DNA of 64,000 nucleotides, taken from contig OX155955.1 in assembly GCA_944548615.1 (NCBI GenBank), forward strand, positions 5,724,517 through 5,788,516, written 5' to 3'. This DNA comes from Micropterix aruncella (lineage: Eukaryota > Arthropoda > Insecta > Lepidoptera > Micropterigidae). Below are positions 30,178 to 41,424 of this stretch, one piece after another; the stretch's first letter is position 1; every line of letters starts with the position of its first letter. The translations under genes and the position numbers were made by a program. The notes beneath the pieces are model-generated. The model did no database searches and was not told the origin of the DNA. It saw only the letters and a list, made by a program, of their open reading frames with translations.

Positions 30178-30848
30178 TTGGGTTGTCGACTACAGCGGGC
30201 GAGCCCGTCACCTCAGGAGGTTTTAAGGATTAGTCGTTCTATCTCCCTGGAAGTGAGCGCAGAAGACTTGGGGACAAAAAAATCTACCGTCTAGCTACGC
30301 CACGAGCCCGTAAGAGACCAACGCCTTAACCGCGAGATAGCCAGGAATGTTACCCGGCGGGCCGACACTCGCGCCCTTACTTCCAATTGTGACCAGATTA
30401 CTCCGGTCTCTCAATTGGTTACGAGTTCGAGGTCGCTTGCGCGGTCCTCTCCCTTACGAAGCGGTGAAACAGTGTTTACCGAAACTATAGCGGACCACAG
30501 CGTCCTTTGCCCGGCTGTTCACCCAGGATCGGATGGCCGATGGTCATTTCAAGAGCAGTCGCCGTAAGGTCCGCAACCACCCCCGCTCTATAGGAAACAG
30601 TATTGCTTCCAGACTCCCCCGACTGTTAGTCAGAGTGCACAGTCAATTAGCTTACGCCGCACGGTGTGCAGACCGTCCATGAGCGCCAGAAGGTTGATTC
30701 CCAGGGGAAACTGACCATAAGGCCAGAGTCCTACCCAGGCTCGCACTTCATGCGTGGAGGCCGTCGGATAGGTGTTGACCCGTGAGTGTGACCAACCCTG
30801 AACAGAATGAGTCTTCGTGGCCAACTCAGCAAGGGCCCATTAACTCCC
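30178..30848 (-). repeat. SINE-like repeat, family B, second copy
   Basis: Close relative of 19245-19892 over its whole length and GC-rich against AT-rich flanks. Shared blocks include gaagacttggggacaa, cgctctatagg and ttcccagggg. Both copies end with gcccattaactcccaaa-like sequence. The open frame 30824-30630 is inside the repeat and not a gene. Confidence 0.65.
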
Positions 30849-32105
30849 AAATTGAATCATCAAAATTTATTAGCATTTTTAACATTTTGGCGTTAATTTT
30901 CGATGCATTTTTATCGAATTAATCGAAGTTAACGATTTGATTGATTGTGCCCAGCACTGGTTATTATTATTCTGTTTCCCCATTCGCACAAAATTGGCAA
31001 TTATTTTCTTTGTATAGTTTTTTTACCCATATTTGTACATAAAAAATATCTTGAGTTGTAAAGAAATAACCACCTAAAATTATTAAGAATGCTTTTAGAC
31101 AGACTGAATGTTTTAACCTGTAAATAACTCATTTCATTTCTAGAGGTCGTATAACAATACTTAGAAAATAACTTAGATACAATATTAGTTAACAAATTAC
31201 CGATGCGGAAACGAGTTATTTCGAAGACGCTATGAAAAAAATGTATTCGGATGGAACCGTGTTGAGTTTGCGTTGGAGGAGTTTCTTTATTTATTAAAGT
31301 CAGATCTTAAATGTTGTGTTTTATTTAGCGCTTCATAATTTATGGTATTGGTAGAGTTTTAGAGACTTGGGATGAGTACAACTGACTGAATAATTGTAGC
31401 TAGTCTCCAGTTACACAGTAGATAAACGTGAAGAGAAGCTCAACTTCATATAAAGAAAGAAAACGCCTTACCAATACAGACGAAGCTTACAGCAAGAAAC
31501 ATTGAGAAACATCGCCTGAAGTTGTTGTGGCCGATTTCACTGGGCTTGAGCTACCGGCCGGATCGATCTAGCATCACGTCGGGTCGCCAGCCAAGCCTGC
31601 CGACCTTATTTGCCATTTGACACTCGGCAGTAACACAAACTGTGGCACTTTTAAGTATTGGTGGTCACTGCCATCATTGATACGGAAAAACTGCTGTATT
31701 TACAGATTTCAGAATTCCCAGTGTCAAATACCTCAGAAAGGTAATAATAAAACTTTTCTTGATACGCTAGCTTATTAAATAACTACTGGGTTAGTTTTTA
31801 TTGCTGAACACCAGACAAGTAGGTGGTTGATTCTACACATAAAACTAAACCAAAGACATTTTTTTTCTGGACTTCTTTTTTTAATTTTATACTTTTTTAT
31901 TATTTGGTTGTTATTTTACCAATCCAACTGCTTTGAGCAGCGGAGATGCATGGTTTTTTTAACTATTCTGCGAAAATATTATGCTGTCTCACTCTTAATC
32001 GGTGCGTTGCCAGTTATATTTATGTGAGCATAGAAAAATTTTAAAAAAATTGAGAAAGTCCTCTGACCAAAATTTGAGCCTCAATCTACGCACGCGTATA
32101 GCAAA
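30849..32105. other. Intergenic region: no gene recognised
   Basis: AT-rich. The small open frames (minus strand 31195-31001, plus strand 31827-32027) have no recognisable homology. A short GC-rich stretch at 31535-31610 is unexplained. Confidence 0.35.
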
Positions 32106-32139
32106 ATGCTAAATATTCTCCGTCCTATATGAACCTGAT

Positions 32140-32540
32140 GCCTTTGACACTTACAGAAAGGATGGCCAAGCGCCTTGAAGCGTTTGAGATGTGGGTGTAT
32201 CGGAGAATGCTCAAAATATCGTGGGTCCAGAAGGTTTGAAATATAACAGTCCTTCAAAGACTAAATATAAAAGGCGCAGAGGTACTCAAAACCATAAAGA
32301 GACGAAATCTTGAATACTTCGGCCACATAATGCGCAACCCCAAATACGAACTCCTGCAAATAATAACCAAGGGAAAGTTCAAGGCGAAAGGAGGCCTGGG
32401 CGGCCAATGACATCATGGCTGCAAAATCTAAGCCAGTGGTTCCAGCTGAGCACTGGCGCATTGTTCTATGCTGCGGATTCCAAGACGGAAATCAGCAGGA
32501 TGATTACCAACCTCCAATAGGAGACGGCACTAAGAAGAAG
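32140..32540 (+). mobile_element. RTE-type LINE 3-prime end
   Basis: In broken frames the + strand reads FEMWVYRRMLKISWV, then VLKTIKRRNLEYFGHIMRN, then a run to MITNLQ-like residues and a gaagaagaagag tail at 32533-32545. This is the usual C-terminal end of RTE-type elements. Several stop codons make it a dead, 5-prime-truncated copy. A second gaag-rich run follows at 32697-32728. Confidence 0.8.
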
Positions 32541-33410
32541 AAGAGCACTGAAATTTAACTGTTGATCAAAATATACTCTGAGACCCTTGATAACATTTTT
32601 CCTCATAAACACTTTTCCATCGATAGTGCAGTTAGCTCTTAGGGATACTCGCATTCAAGTGTAGCTTATAACTAGGCACTTTGAGGGATTGAGCCCTGGA
32701 AGGAGGAGGAGAAGAAGAAGAAGAAGTTACTCTACTCATTCCGCACCTCCGCCGGGACTTGACCAGACTTACCTTACTCATTACTTACTTCGGGCCTAGT
32801 ATTTCTAGGTCTATTTCCATTGATAGCATTCTAGATAAGGCGGAATAGGTACCCAAGGAAGAAAAAGATTATCGGAGGAAGAAGATTTTGTCGGAATTAT
32901 TTTTTTTTGTATCGTTTGTATAAGAGATATTAAAAGCAAAATTTAACAATGTGTTTTCGACCCTACGACGCATCTGTGTACCGATTTTCAAGTATCTAAG
33001 TCCAATATTTCGAAATTGTAGTTTGACTAGTGCGCCCCCGGTGGGCCGATATCAATCGTGGCCGATGACAATCAAAGTGAATTATAAAATGTATTTATTT
33101 CTCTATTTGTGTTATTTTACTATTTGCGTTATTTTAATTGTTTTATTTTGCTATTATTATGGCGCATTGTGTTATTTTACTATTTAAAACAAAAAACATT
33201 TTATTATAAGTACTCTAACAGTAGTATGTACCTCTTTGGTGATTTATTTCTATACTCATAATTTGAACATTCTTTGAGTGATAACCCTTACGATTACAAT
33301 ATTGTTCTTCGTTATCCCTCGGACGAACAATCGCTACATGAGTGCCGTCCACACATCCTATTACTCCAGGGAAATGGAACAACTTGCAGAATCTGCAAAC
33401 GACAAAACAG

Positions 33411-33426
33411 TATGTATGTATGTATG

Positions 33427-33457
<31 letters not shown>

Positions 33458-33552
33458 GCGTGCATGCGTGTATGAATGTATGTATGTATGTATTTATGTA
33501 GGTATGTATGTATGTATGCACGTACGTACGTACGTATGTATGTATATACATA
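33411..33552. repeat. TATG/TG microsatellite
   Basis: Runs of tatg, tg and tacg units sit between the two halves of the Harbinger transposase relic. Poly-THTH and poly-CV open frames here are translation artefacts. Confidence 0.9.
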
Positions 33553-33765
33553 CTTGAAGGTTTTTAGTTAGTAAGAGGATAGAAATGAGTACCTTGGCCG
33601 AACGTTTCGGAGCCTGCGGCTCCTTCCCCAAGGGCAAAAAGAAAGCCTCTCGCCGCTGAGAAAGGAGCCACAGTCTCCGAAACATTCGACCTCGTTCGAA
33701 AGGTAGCTTCGACAGATACTCACTAACTTCTTAGTAACTAAAAACGTTCTATGTATTTTTTTATA
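33553..33765. mobile_element. Fold-back MITE inside the Harbinger relic
   Basis: The left half (gaaggtttttagttagtaag, then ccgaacgtttcggagcc) is echoed inverted on the right (ggagcc...tccgaaacattcg, then ttagtaactaaaaacg). It is related to the perfect palindrome at 41000-41195. It splits the transposase gene after ISPQLKV. Confidence 0.7.
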
Positions 33766-34138
33766 GTATGGGCAGGTACTCACTTTTAGTTGTGGGGATA
33801 TCCTAGTATTTCTGATACCAGCATTAAGCAGAGGAGTCAACTGTTCGCAAAGATACCTAAAGATGTCCTTTGAAACTCTGTAACTCCCAACAAAAACATT
33901 ATTGGGAATTTCAAGAGGATCAAATTCATCCCTAAGCATCGTCGTTCTCGCCGTTCTTCCTCTGCCACCATCATCGCAATCCTTATCCTAAAATATGGAT
34001 CCATCTCTGGAATAAACATACATTATTTTACCAGTCCCAGCGGGGTGGTGGTGGACTGGTAACGAGAATATTGGCTATATAAAGCGCCGTCTCGCATCGT
34101 CTGTATTCAGTTTCACCATGGACGTCGCGTCCGTATCT

Positions 34139-34257
34139 TGGTCGAAATACAGGGGTTCGTCGCGCAGGAGCTCTTCCCGGGCCTGGTCGTCCGTTACCGA
34201 TGACTGATCGACGGCGTTTGTAAGGTCCTCGATCATGAGGGCCCCGCAGTTGGTGAT
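34139..34257 (-). repeat. Partial duplicate of the acidic ORF
   Basis: Matches 34969-35087 with about four substitutions in 119 bp, same orientation. The open frame on the minus strand (34329-34075) keeps the block LTNAVDQSSVTDDQAREELL and then diverges. It lies 0.8 kb from its parent and is separated from it by the AAGGTCA array and a MITE. Confidence 0.85.
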
Positions 34258-34319
34258 TTTCAAAGTGAAAAAATAAAAATATATTTGTACCGGCAAAACG
34301 TTTTTTACGACATTTCCTG

Positions 34320-34395
34320 TGAAGGTCATTCAAGGTCAAATGAAGGTCAAGTCAAGGTCATCCATGGGGACTCAAGGTCACATCAAGGTCAATGT
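34320..34395 (+). repeat. Array of AAGGTCA motifs
   Basis: Six copies of aaggtca, most as tcaaggtca, occur in about 75 bp. Two more (ttaaggtcaac, ggtggtcaaag) follow directly after the MITE at 34709. TCAAGGTCA is the extended half-site bound by monomeric nuclear receptors of the FTZ-F1/ERR type. Whether this array binds anything is inference; it may only be a minisatellite. Confidence 0.7.
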
Positions 34396-34402
34396 TACTT
34401 AA

Positions 34403-34708
34403 CCCTTGGAGTAAATGGGTATTTTCATGGATGCATCTGTCTCTTTTGCAGGATTTTCGGCGACATCGACTTACAGTACTATAACTACAAAACTACTACA
34501 CCAATCATAAAAAGAACAACTGCACAATGATTGCATTGAAATTTCGAATATAGAATATTGAAATATCATTTTGTAAAACAATTAGATAACTATGAATTAA
34601 ATATGAGAACGTCAAAGAAGTGCAAAAAACGCGGAACCAGATCTGGTCGTATCATACTCAACGGATAATTGTTTCACAACCAGATTTGGTCGTATCATAC
34701 TCAACGGG
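34403..34708 (+). mobile_element. 306-bp piggyBac-type MITE, copy C
   Basis: TTAA flanks at 34399-34402 and 34709-34712, ends cccttggag and ctcaacggg. It interrupts the AAGGTCA array: repeats resume immediately to its right. It is the least degraded left end of the three copies. Confidence 0.9.
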
Positions 34709-34796
34709 TTAAGGTCAACCATGGTGGTCAAAGTCTGACCTGAGGATACTCAAGGAAGATTCTAAAGTAAAACACCAATTGTATGAAAGAAAATCT

Positions 34797-35267
34797 TTAT
34801 ACACTGTCTAAATTTATAATCTCTTCATCTGACTCTAAATTTATAATCTCTCCATCAGACGAAATTTGTATGATGTCATCATCATCATCATCACCATCGT
34901 CATCACTAGGGAACATGGCCTCGTACGTGGCGATGGCTGCCAGGTCTTGGTCCGTTAGTGCTCCGGACTGGTCGAAATACAGGGGTTCGTCGCGCAGAAG
35001 CTCTTCCCGGGCCTGGTCGTCCGTTACCGATGACTGATCGACGGCGTTTGTAAGGTCCTGGATCATGAGGGCCCTGCAGTTGGTGCAGAACACGTACAAC
35101 GTCATGAACTGTGCCATGTCCGCGGCTGGTACGGTGCAAAACCGCACCAAGGTTTCGTGACGGGGTTCCGAGCATCCCGGACAAGTACACAGATCGCGGG
35201 ACCCGTAGCACACGATGACGTCGTTAACGAGGAACACTTCAGCAACACGACATCCCCAATCCCACAA
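34797..35267 (-). CDS. Unidentified ORF: Cys-pair domain plus acidic tail
   Basis: A 156-residue open frame on the minus strand. There is no ATG near its 5-prime end; the frame opens after a stop just upstream, and the first internal Met is about residue 50. The N-terminal half has CTCPGC and, about 40 residues on, CTNC, spaced like a four-cysteine zinc site. The middle carries LTNAVDQSSVTDDQAREELL. The tail is strongly acidic (SDDDGDDDDDD) and ends EEIINLDSV, with a short repeat of the EIINLxSDE type. I do not recognise the family. Its middle is duplicated at 34139-34257. It could be a transposon or virus-derived fragment, or a truncated host gene. Being open for 156 codons in AT-rich DNA argues it was coding recently. 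Confidence 0.4.
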   Translation of the reverse strand: MWDWGCRVAEVFLVNDVIVCYGSRDLCTCPGCSEPRHETLVRFCTVPAADMAQFMTLYVFCTNCRALMIQDLTNAVDQSSVTDDQAREELLRDEPLYFDQSGALTDQDLAAIATYEAMFPSDDDGDDDDDDIIQISSDGEIINLESDEEIINLDSV

Positions 35268-35377
35268 AAACTGCGTGTCAATCCCACAAAGTTTACGTTA
35301 CCTTTAAAGTTGCCGAAAAGTTTGCGAAACGAAACCAAAGTTAGCGTCATGATCAGTGGTTAGCGTAGCGAAATTGG

Positions 35378-35610
35378 GAAGGACGTTTCGAATAAAAATT
35401 ACAAAATCGCACGAAAACGGCTGCGTGCAGAGATTATAGAAGAGAGACGTCAAATCATTCACAAATTGACGTTTCGCGCATAGATCATAGAAGAAAAACA
35501 TCATTCTCATTCATAAAAGACGTTTCGCTTTTTCGATTACAGGAAGATAGTGACGTCATTTCGATGTGGAAACGAAGTTATAAAATCGGATCGGCCGCCA
35601 GTTATAGCAC
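35378..35610 (+). promoter_or_regulatory. Promoter-like cluster: CRE and TATA motifs
   Basis: gacgtttcg occurs three times (about 35378, 35471, 35519), gacgtca-like motifs occur at 35447 and as a perfect tgacgtca at 35551-35558, and a tataaaa box lies at 35579-35585 with CAGT 20 bases on. This resembles a pol II promoter reading rightward. No gene follows, because the duplication junction lies only 40 bp downstream. Confidence 0.3.
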
Positions 35611-35643
35611 ATGAGCACCACATGGTGGCACATGAGTAAACAA

Positions 35644-35660
35644 GTATCGCTCTCCGAAAC
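35644..35660. other. Tandem duplication junction, start of unit 2
   Basis: Similarity to 4347 onward begins here at gtatcgctctccgaaac. A simple head-to-tail duplication predicts that the sequence just left of 35644 is the right end of unit 1. Confidence 0.6.
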
Positions 35661-35664
35661 TAGT

Positions 35665-36625
35665 GCGCCCCAGTAGCCTTGAGCACACCTTGAGTGACAC
35701 ACTCTGTGAAACATCTCTAATCGAGTTGCTATTGACATTTGGCTCCGGTTCTGATATCAGTGTACCTATCTCGCAGGATTGACTCACATTAGTGATTGTT
35801 TAAGGTTTTTGACGGTTTATAAAGTGGTAGCGACGGTGCCAGCACGCCTGAAATATGTCGAAAATAAAACTACCTTTGTACCTGTCTACCGGGCGTTATC
35901 TGAACGATAGACAAAAGGACGAGGATGGCAATATTTCGTTACTAAATTTTACCCGCGGCTTCGCTCGTTTTTATATTATTTAAAAAATGCATACGCCATA
36001 ATGAAATAGTTCTCTATCAGAATGAAATCGTGAGGCTTCCTATATACTATCTGTAGGTTTGATCAGGCAGTTAACGGTTCCTATGCAACTTGGGCCATGT
36101 GCCCTTCTCGTTATCATTAGTCGGCCCAACTCACGGTTTAACTCCCATTTGGTAGCCTTTCTCGAAGAGGGTCGAACCTGGAAAGGACTCCGTTTCCCCT
36201 GTCACGGCAGGAGGATCGGATCCTTCGGTCGAAGATTAGGTAAGTAATATTATACAATTGATTCTAAAAAAACAAAGATTATACTTTTCGATAATATAGA
36301 GCAGTGGTGTCCAACGGTTTTTCCCTAAAGGGCTTAATATCTCTTATACCCTCTATCTCGCAAAATTTCATTAAAAGTGTTGATCAAATCGAAATAGATG
36401 CAATTTTGATACACGCTTCTTTTGCGTACGCCCCCAGTAGCCTTGAGTGACTGTGAAACTGTGAAACATCTCTAATCAGGTTGCTATTTACATTTGGCTC
36501 CGGTTCTGATATCAGCGTATCTCGTAAAATTGACACACATTAGTGATTGTTTAAGGTTTGCGACGGTTTATAAAGTGGTAGCGACAGTACCAGCACGCCT
36601 GAAATATGTCGAAAATAAAACTACC
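35665..36625. repeat. Direct repeats flanking a SINE-like core, unit 2
   Basis: Counterpart of 4369-5309: the block from gccccagtagccttgag to aaaataaaactac occurs at about 35665-35872 and 36430-36625, with the cagttaacggttcc and tcgaagagggtcgaacc blocks between. Small indels separate it from the unit 1 copy. Confidence 0.6.
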
Positions 36626-36946
36626 TGTGTAGATTTCAGATAACGTCAAATCGAGGCTCGAATAAACTGGGAGCTCAAAATTAGCATTAGATGTCGATGC
36701 TGCTTTTAACCTTCTTCTTCTTCTTCTTCTTGTTGCTTTATGGCAATCACCGATAGTCGGTGCTTTTCTGCCAAGTCGTTTTCGGAGGGCATCTAAGTTA
36801 GTTTGTTACATGCACAGTTACATGTATAAGACGGCACAATACTGAAACAAGGGATACTTATTTATAGAAATGTAGGTACATATAGCATAAAACATGGTTA
36901 TTGGGGATGATACAAACAAGGAAAGGGTGTGAAGTATGCTATTACA

Positions 36947-37450
36947 CTATACAGAAATATTATTAAGGGAAATAAATTTACATATTACTTTATATATTTT
37001 GGGAGAGTTGAGGGATAACAAGTGGAGAACACATAGAGGGAGTTGGATGTTAAACTTTACAAGGTCTGGGATAAAACTCGGATAATTATTGAGGATGGGA
37101 CAGTTAAAGAATAGATGGTCCAGCGTGCAATCTTCGTGTCCACAATCGCATTGCGGAGACGCGAGAACATTAATACGGTGGAGGTGCGATGGGGTGGAGC
37201 AATGTCCGATCCTCATGCGGCAGATTATCGAAATCTCTTTCCGACTAAATGGCTGGTGGTGGTACCATGGCTTCGAAGGGATTACGGCCTGGATAAGTGA
37301 GAACCTCTTACCCTTTGTGTTAGAGGAAGTGCGCCATCGCTGAGTCCAATTTTTCAAAAGTTTATTATCTATCGAGGGGAAGAAGTCGGAGACAGGCAGA
37401 CGGCAATCGACTTCCTCCGAAGTGCGAGCCGAATTCGCCAGCTCGTCCAC
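36947..37450 (-). pseudogene. LINE A ORF2, C-terminal end
   Basis: Carries VDELANSA (end of the RNase H domain in a shifted frame), RMRIGHCSTPSHLHRI and the Cys/His motif CDCGHEDCTLDHLFFNCP that closes ORF2 of I-type elements. It ends at a stop about 230 bp before the GAA tail. It is separated from the upstream frame by a frameshift near 37450. Confidence 0.88.
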
Positions 37451-38487
37451 CGTCTCGTTTCCCCTAATCCCCGAATGACTAGGGATCCAGCAGATATCAC
37501 CCGGAAGTTGGCCGCCACCAAGGCATCGTATTTGCAGCGAATTTCATTTTCGATGTGCGTTGGCGAGTTATTGAGAGAGGGGGAGCTGAGCTTCTGCAGG
37601 AGGCTCATTGCATCGGTGAATACCACTACGTTGACAAGGTGGGAGGAATCGATGTAATCGAGTGCCTTAAGCATGGCAACGCTCTCCGCTGTGTAAATGG
37701 AGGCGGCACTGGGCAGGCGGAACAGGTTGTGGTTATCAGTGTTGGCGTGGTAAACCGCGGATCCTACATAGCAACCTTCACCAGCCTTGGAGCCGTCAGT
37801 AAATACATAGTTCCAGCCCGGCCAGTTGTTGGTAACCAACTGCTTAAATGCTATATTGTTATATGGCTGGGGGTCATATTCTGTGCTTTTCTGCAGGACA
37901 GTCTGATCAAAAATCACCGGTACTCTGAGCCTCCCTTCCAAGGATATTGAGAAATTAGGTGGGACAGAGGACCGGCATATAGAGGGCGATAGTTGGTTGA
38001 GCCACCGATGACTTTTACAAAGGAAGGGCAGCTTTAAGGAAGGGGTATATACACTCTGCAGCATGGTCGACAAAATGATGAGTTTAGGGATAAGTGGATG
38101 GGATATGATTGCTAATCGTTTCAAGTAGAAGCGGTCGGCGAGCCGCTGACACCTTAGGTCAACTGGAGGCTCTGATGCCTCAACCTGCAGAGTATTTGTG
38201 GGTGAACTCTTCATGGCTCCAAGTACTAGACGGAGTCCCTTGTACTGGAGACGGTCTAACTTGCTAAGGCACGCTTTAGAAAGAGGGAATGTAACAAATG
38301 CAGCATAATCAATTTGGGATCTGACTAACCCGTAGTATAGCAGTTTAAGTGTGGAAGGATGGGATCCCCACCACACACCACAAGTAGCTTTGATTATATT
38401 GAGATGCTTTTCCCCGCGAGATACAATCCTATCGATATATGGGGTCCAGAGGAGCTTGCTGTCGAGAATGACTCCTAAGAACGTCAC
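37369..38487 (-). pseudogene. LINE A ORF2, RT end and RNase H
   Basis: 372 residues. It starts in the RT connection (TFLGVILDSKLLWTPYIDRI) and contains the RNase H motifs VFTDGSKAGEG (Asp), YTAESVAMLKAL (Glu) and VVVFTDAMSLLQ (Asp). It is frameshifted against both neighbours, near 38485 and 37480. Confidence 0.9.
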
Positions 38488-40181
38488 TGAGACTTGATTG
38501 GGATTGATATGTCCTTATATGCTATCGAGATGTTTGGAGGGATCCTACGTCTGAAGAATGTAACTGCTGTGCTCTTTGAGGGGGATATTTCAAGGCCAGA
38601 GTCCCTGAGCCAAGAGTCCAAAGATTCGAGAGCCGCAGATACCCCAGACATAGCTGCCTCAATAGAAGGGGACGCCCAATATAAAACGATATCATCGGCG
38701 TATTGCAGAATGCGACAATGGTAGCTAACAACTCTTTCGATGTCGTTAGTATATATGTTATACAGAAGAGGGGAAAGCACACTTCCCTGTGGCAGACCGA
38801 TGACTGGTGAACGAGCAAGGGAGAGAGAAGGCGACTGTATAAATACTTTCCTTTCTCGGAGGAGGTTACAAATAAGAAAAGCCATTTTCTCAGGTACCCC
38901 AAGTTTGGTTAGCCTCAGTTGCAGGATGGTTATGCGAACATTGTCATAGGCCGATTTAATATCTAGGAATATAGCGACTAGATATTGTTTCCTAACTTGA
39001 GCGAGCCGAATGTCTGTTGTGAGGATACCAATATTGTCAAGGGTTCCTTTGCCACTACAGAACCCGAACTGCGACTTACAGAGTTTCCGTTCAGACTCAA
39101 AAAACCACTCAAGTCGATTTTTGACAATGTGCTCGCATATCTTGCAGAGCGCCGAAGATAAAGCAATTGGACGGTATGATTTAGCAGAGCCCGCTGTGGA
39201 TGGGTCGTGAGAAGGTTTGGGGATAGGTATAATTATTTGTCTCCTCCATGCTGAGGAGGGGGGGGGGGGCATACCACTCTGGAAGAAGAGATTCAGAAGC
39301 CCAAGAAGGTAACTAGAGATAGAAGGCGGAGAGAGAGTAATAAAGGAATACGGAATGAGGTCTTCTCCTGGTGCATCGTCTCTAAGTTGACGAAGAGCCG
39401 CTTGTAGCTCCTGTTGGGAAAACGGAGCCTCCATTGAGGTAGTGTTTGAGGAGCCTGGCCTGTCATTCTGACACGGGGAAAGTATCTCATTGCTATTAGG
39501 GCACCGTGGTGGAACCAAATTGTCGGCAAATTCCTCCAGAAGTGCATCAGGTATAGCTGTCTGCTTAATAGAAGATAGCCCTCTCCTGAACCGCTTAACC
39601 ATAGACCATACGGTAGAGGATGGCGTATCCGGTGAGAGGTTTTGGCAGAATCGCCTCCACCCCTCTCTCTTTTTGCGTCTGAGTATTCGTCTGCATTCAG
39701 TTGCGGAATTCTTATACGCTTCCCACGTGTGATCTGACATACAACCCTTGTATGCAGCGAAACAGTCCCTCCGATAGCCCACCACTTGCGTACACTCCGC
39801 ATCCCACCACGGGGGGGATGGGGGGCCCGACAGGCGTCCGGATGTACGGGGAATATGCCTTTGGGCACAATCAGTGATGCATTGGACGAATGCGGCATAG
39901 CACATTTCCGCCTGACCCTCAACGGGCGGCGGCAGGAATTCAGAAGCGACGTCGAGTTCGTGAAGGAATTTGGCAAAATCATCAGACTTGCGGTCAACCT
40001 TAAAGAGGGATCGACGGTTGATCGGATTGCGTCGAGGAAGTGCGGTGTCAAAATCCACTATAATGGGGAAGTGGTCGCTGCCATAAGGGTCGGCTAAGGT
40101 TTGCCATGATGAAACTAAGGCAAGCGAAGTCGTACAGAGGGAGATGTCGACAGCAGAGGGTCTTTCTTCAGGGCCCGCCAC
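38484..40181 (-). pseudogene. LINE A ORF2, endonuclease end and reverse transcriptase
   Basis: 565 residues open. It begins in the last endonuclease motif (GSDHFPIIVDF), then the RT palm with RPIALSSALCKICE, FLDIKSAYDNV, GLPQGSVLSPLLYNIY and the catalytic YADDIVLY. It joins the upstream endonuclease frame by a frameshift at about 40170, after HPGGGP. This long open stretch suggests a fairly recent insertion. Confidence 0.93.
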
Positions 40182-40680
40182 CAGGGTGGGTGATCAGTCG
40201 ATGCGTGTCCATCAGTTCAAGTACGGCTGCGCCTCGCCGGTCCGAGATCGCACAACCCCAGACCGTTGAGTGTGTGTTAAAGTCTCCCAAAATATAGAGG
40301 GGGCAGTCTACAACTGCGAACATTGATGCCCACCATCCATTGGGGACGGCTTTGCTGGGGGGGATGTATATGTAGGCAAAGGCGTTTCCATCAATCTTAG
40401 CAGCGACTACTTGGATTTCCAGGCCGGGAGACGGGATAGGAATGATCGTGAACTGAATAGTGTCTCTGACGGCCAAGAGGCAGCCGCCATGGCCATCGCC
40501 ACGGTCCGAGCGTATGCATGAAAATCCAGGAATGTTAAATACACTACGGGCGTTGAGCCATGTCTCACCGACCGCAGCAACATCTACATTGTGCACTTTA
40601 AGGAGACTCAAGAGCTCCGCTTTCTTGCCTGCAATAGATCTGCAATTCCACTGGAAGATGACACCCATGATGGGTACTAT
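40168..40680 (-). pseudogene. LINE A ORF2, AP-like endonuclease
   Basis: Starts at about 40670 with [20 protein letters not shown], the usual ORF2 opening, followed by [19 protein letters not shown] and [15 protein letters not shown], the catalytic motifs of the apurinic-type endonuclease. The annotated frame extends rightward only as poly-IY translation of the TA repeat, which is not coding. Confidence 0.92.
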
Positions 40681-40683
40681 AAG

Positions 40684-41272
<589 letters not shown>

Positions 41273-41424
41273 ATATAAATATTTATATATGTATATTTAT
41301 TTATATATATGTATATATAAAAATAAATATAAATATATATGAATTTATATGGGTTAAAATAAGAGAAAGAGAATAAATTAATAAATGAGAAAAAAGTAAC
41401 AGTTACCTGGGGGGTAACTGTGAT

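Larger units (their letters stand above)
33215..34019 (-). pseudogene. PIF/Harbinger transposase pseudogene (HARBI1-like)
   Basis: The N-terminal part (33939 downward) reads VSKDIFRYLCEQLTPLL and TRISPQLKV, the typical start of a HARBI1-type nuclease. The catalytic part (33420-33215) reads [18 protein letters not shown] with the DGTH aspartate, and [12 protein letters not shown]. Between them lie a fold-back repeat and a TATG/TG microsatellite. Further upstream, 34019-33940 is out of frame, and the end after NVQI is lost. Broken and inactive. Confidence 0.88.

Noticed and set aside
31201..31305. Possible terminal exon reading FRRRYEKNVFGWNR
   Set aside because: Short, no conserved motif recognised, no convincing acceptor or partner exons nearby.
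33274..33557. Open frames rich in THTH, YVCV and similar repeats
   Set aside because: They are translations of the TATG/TG microsatellite on both strands.
39293..40051. 252-residue minus-strand open frame and several plus-strand frames over 37555-40097
   Set aside because: They are shadows of the LINE A reverse transcriptase frame; only the frame with YADDIV and GLPQGS has homology.
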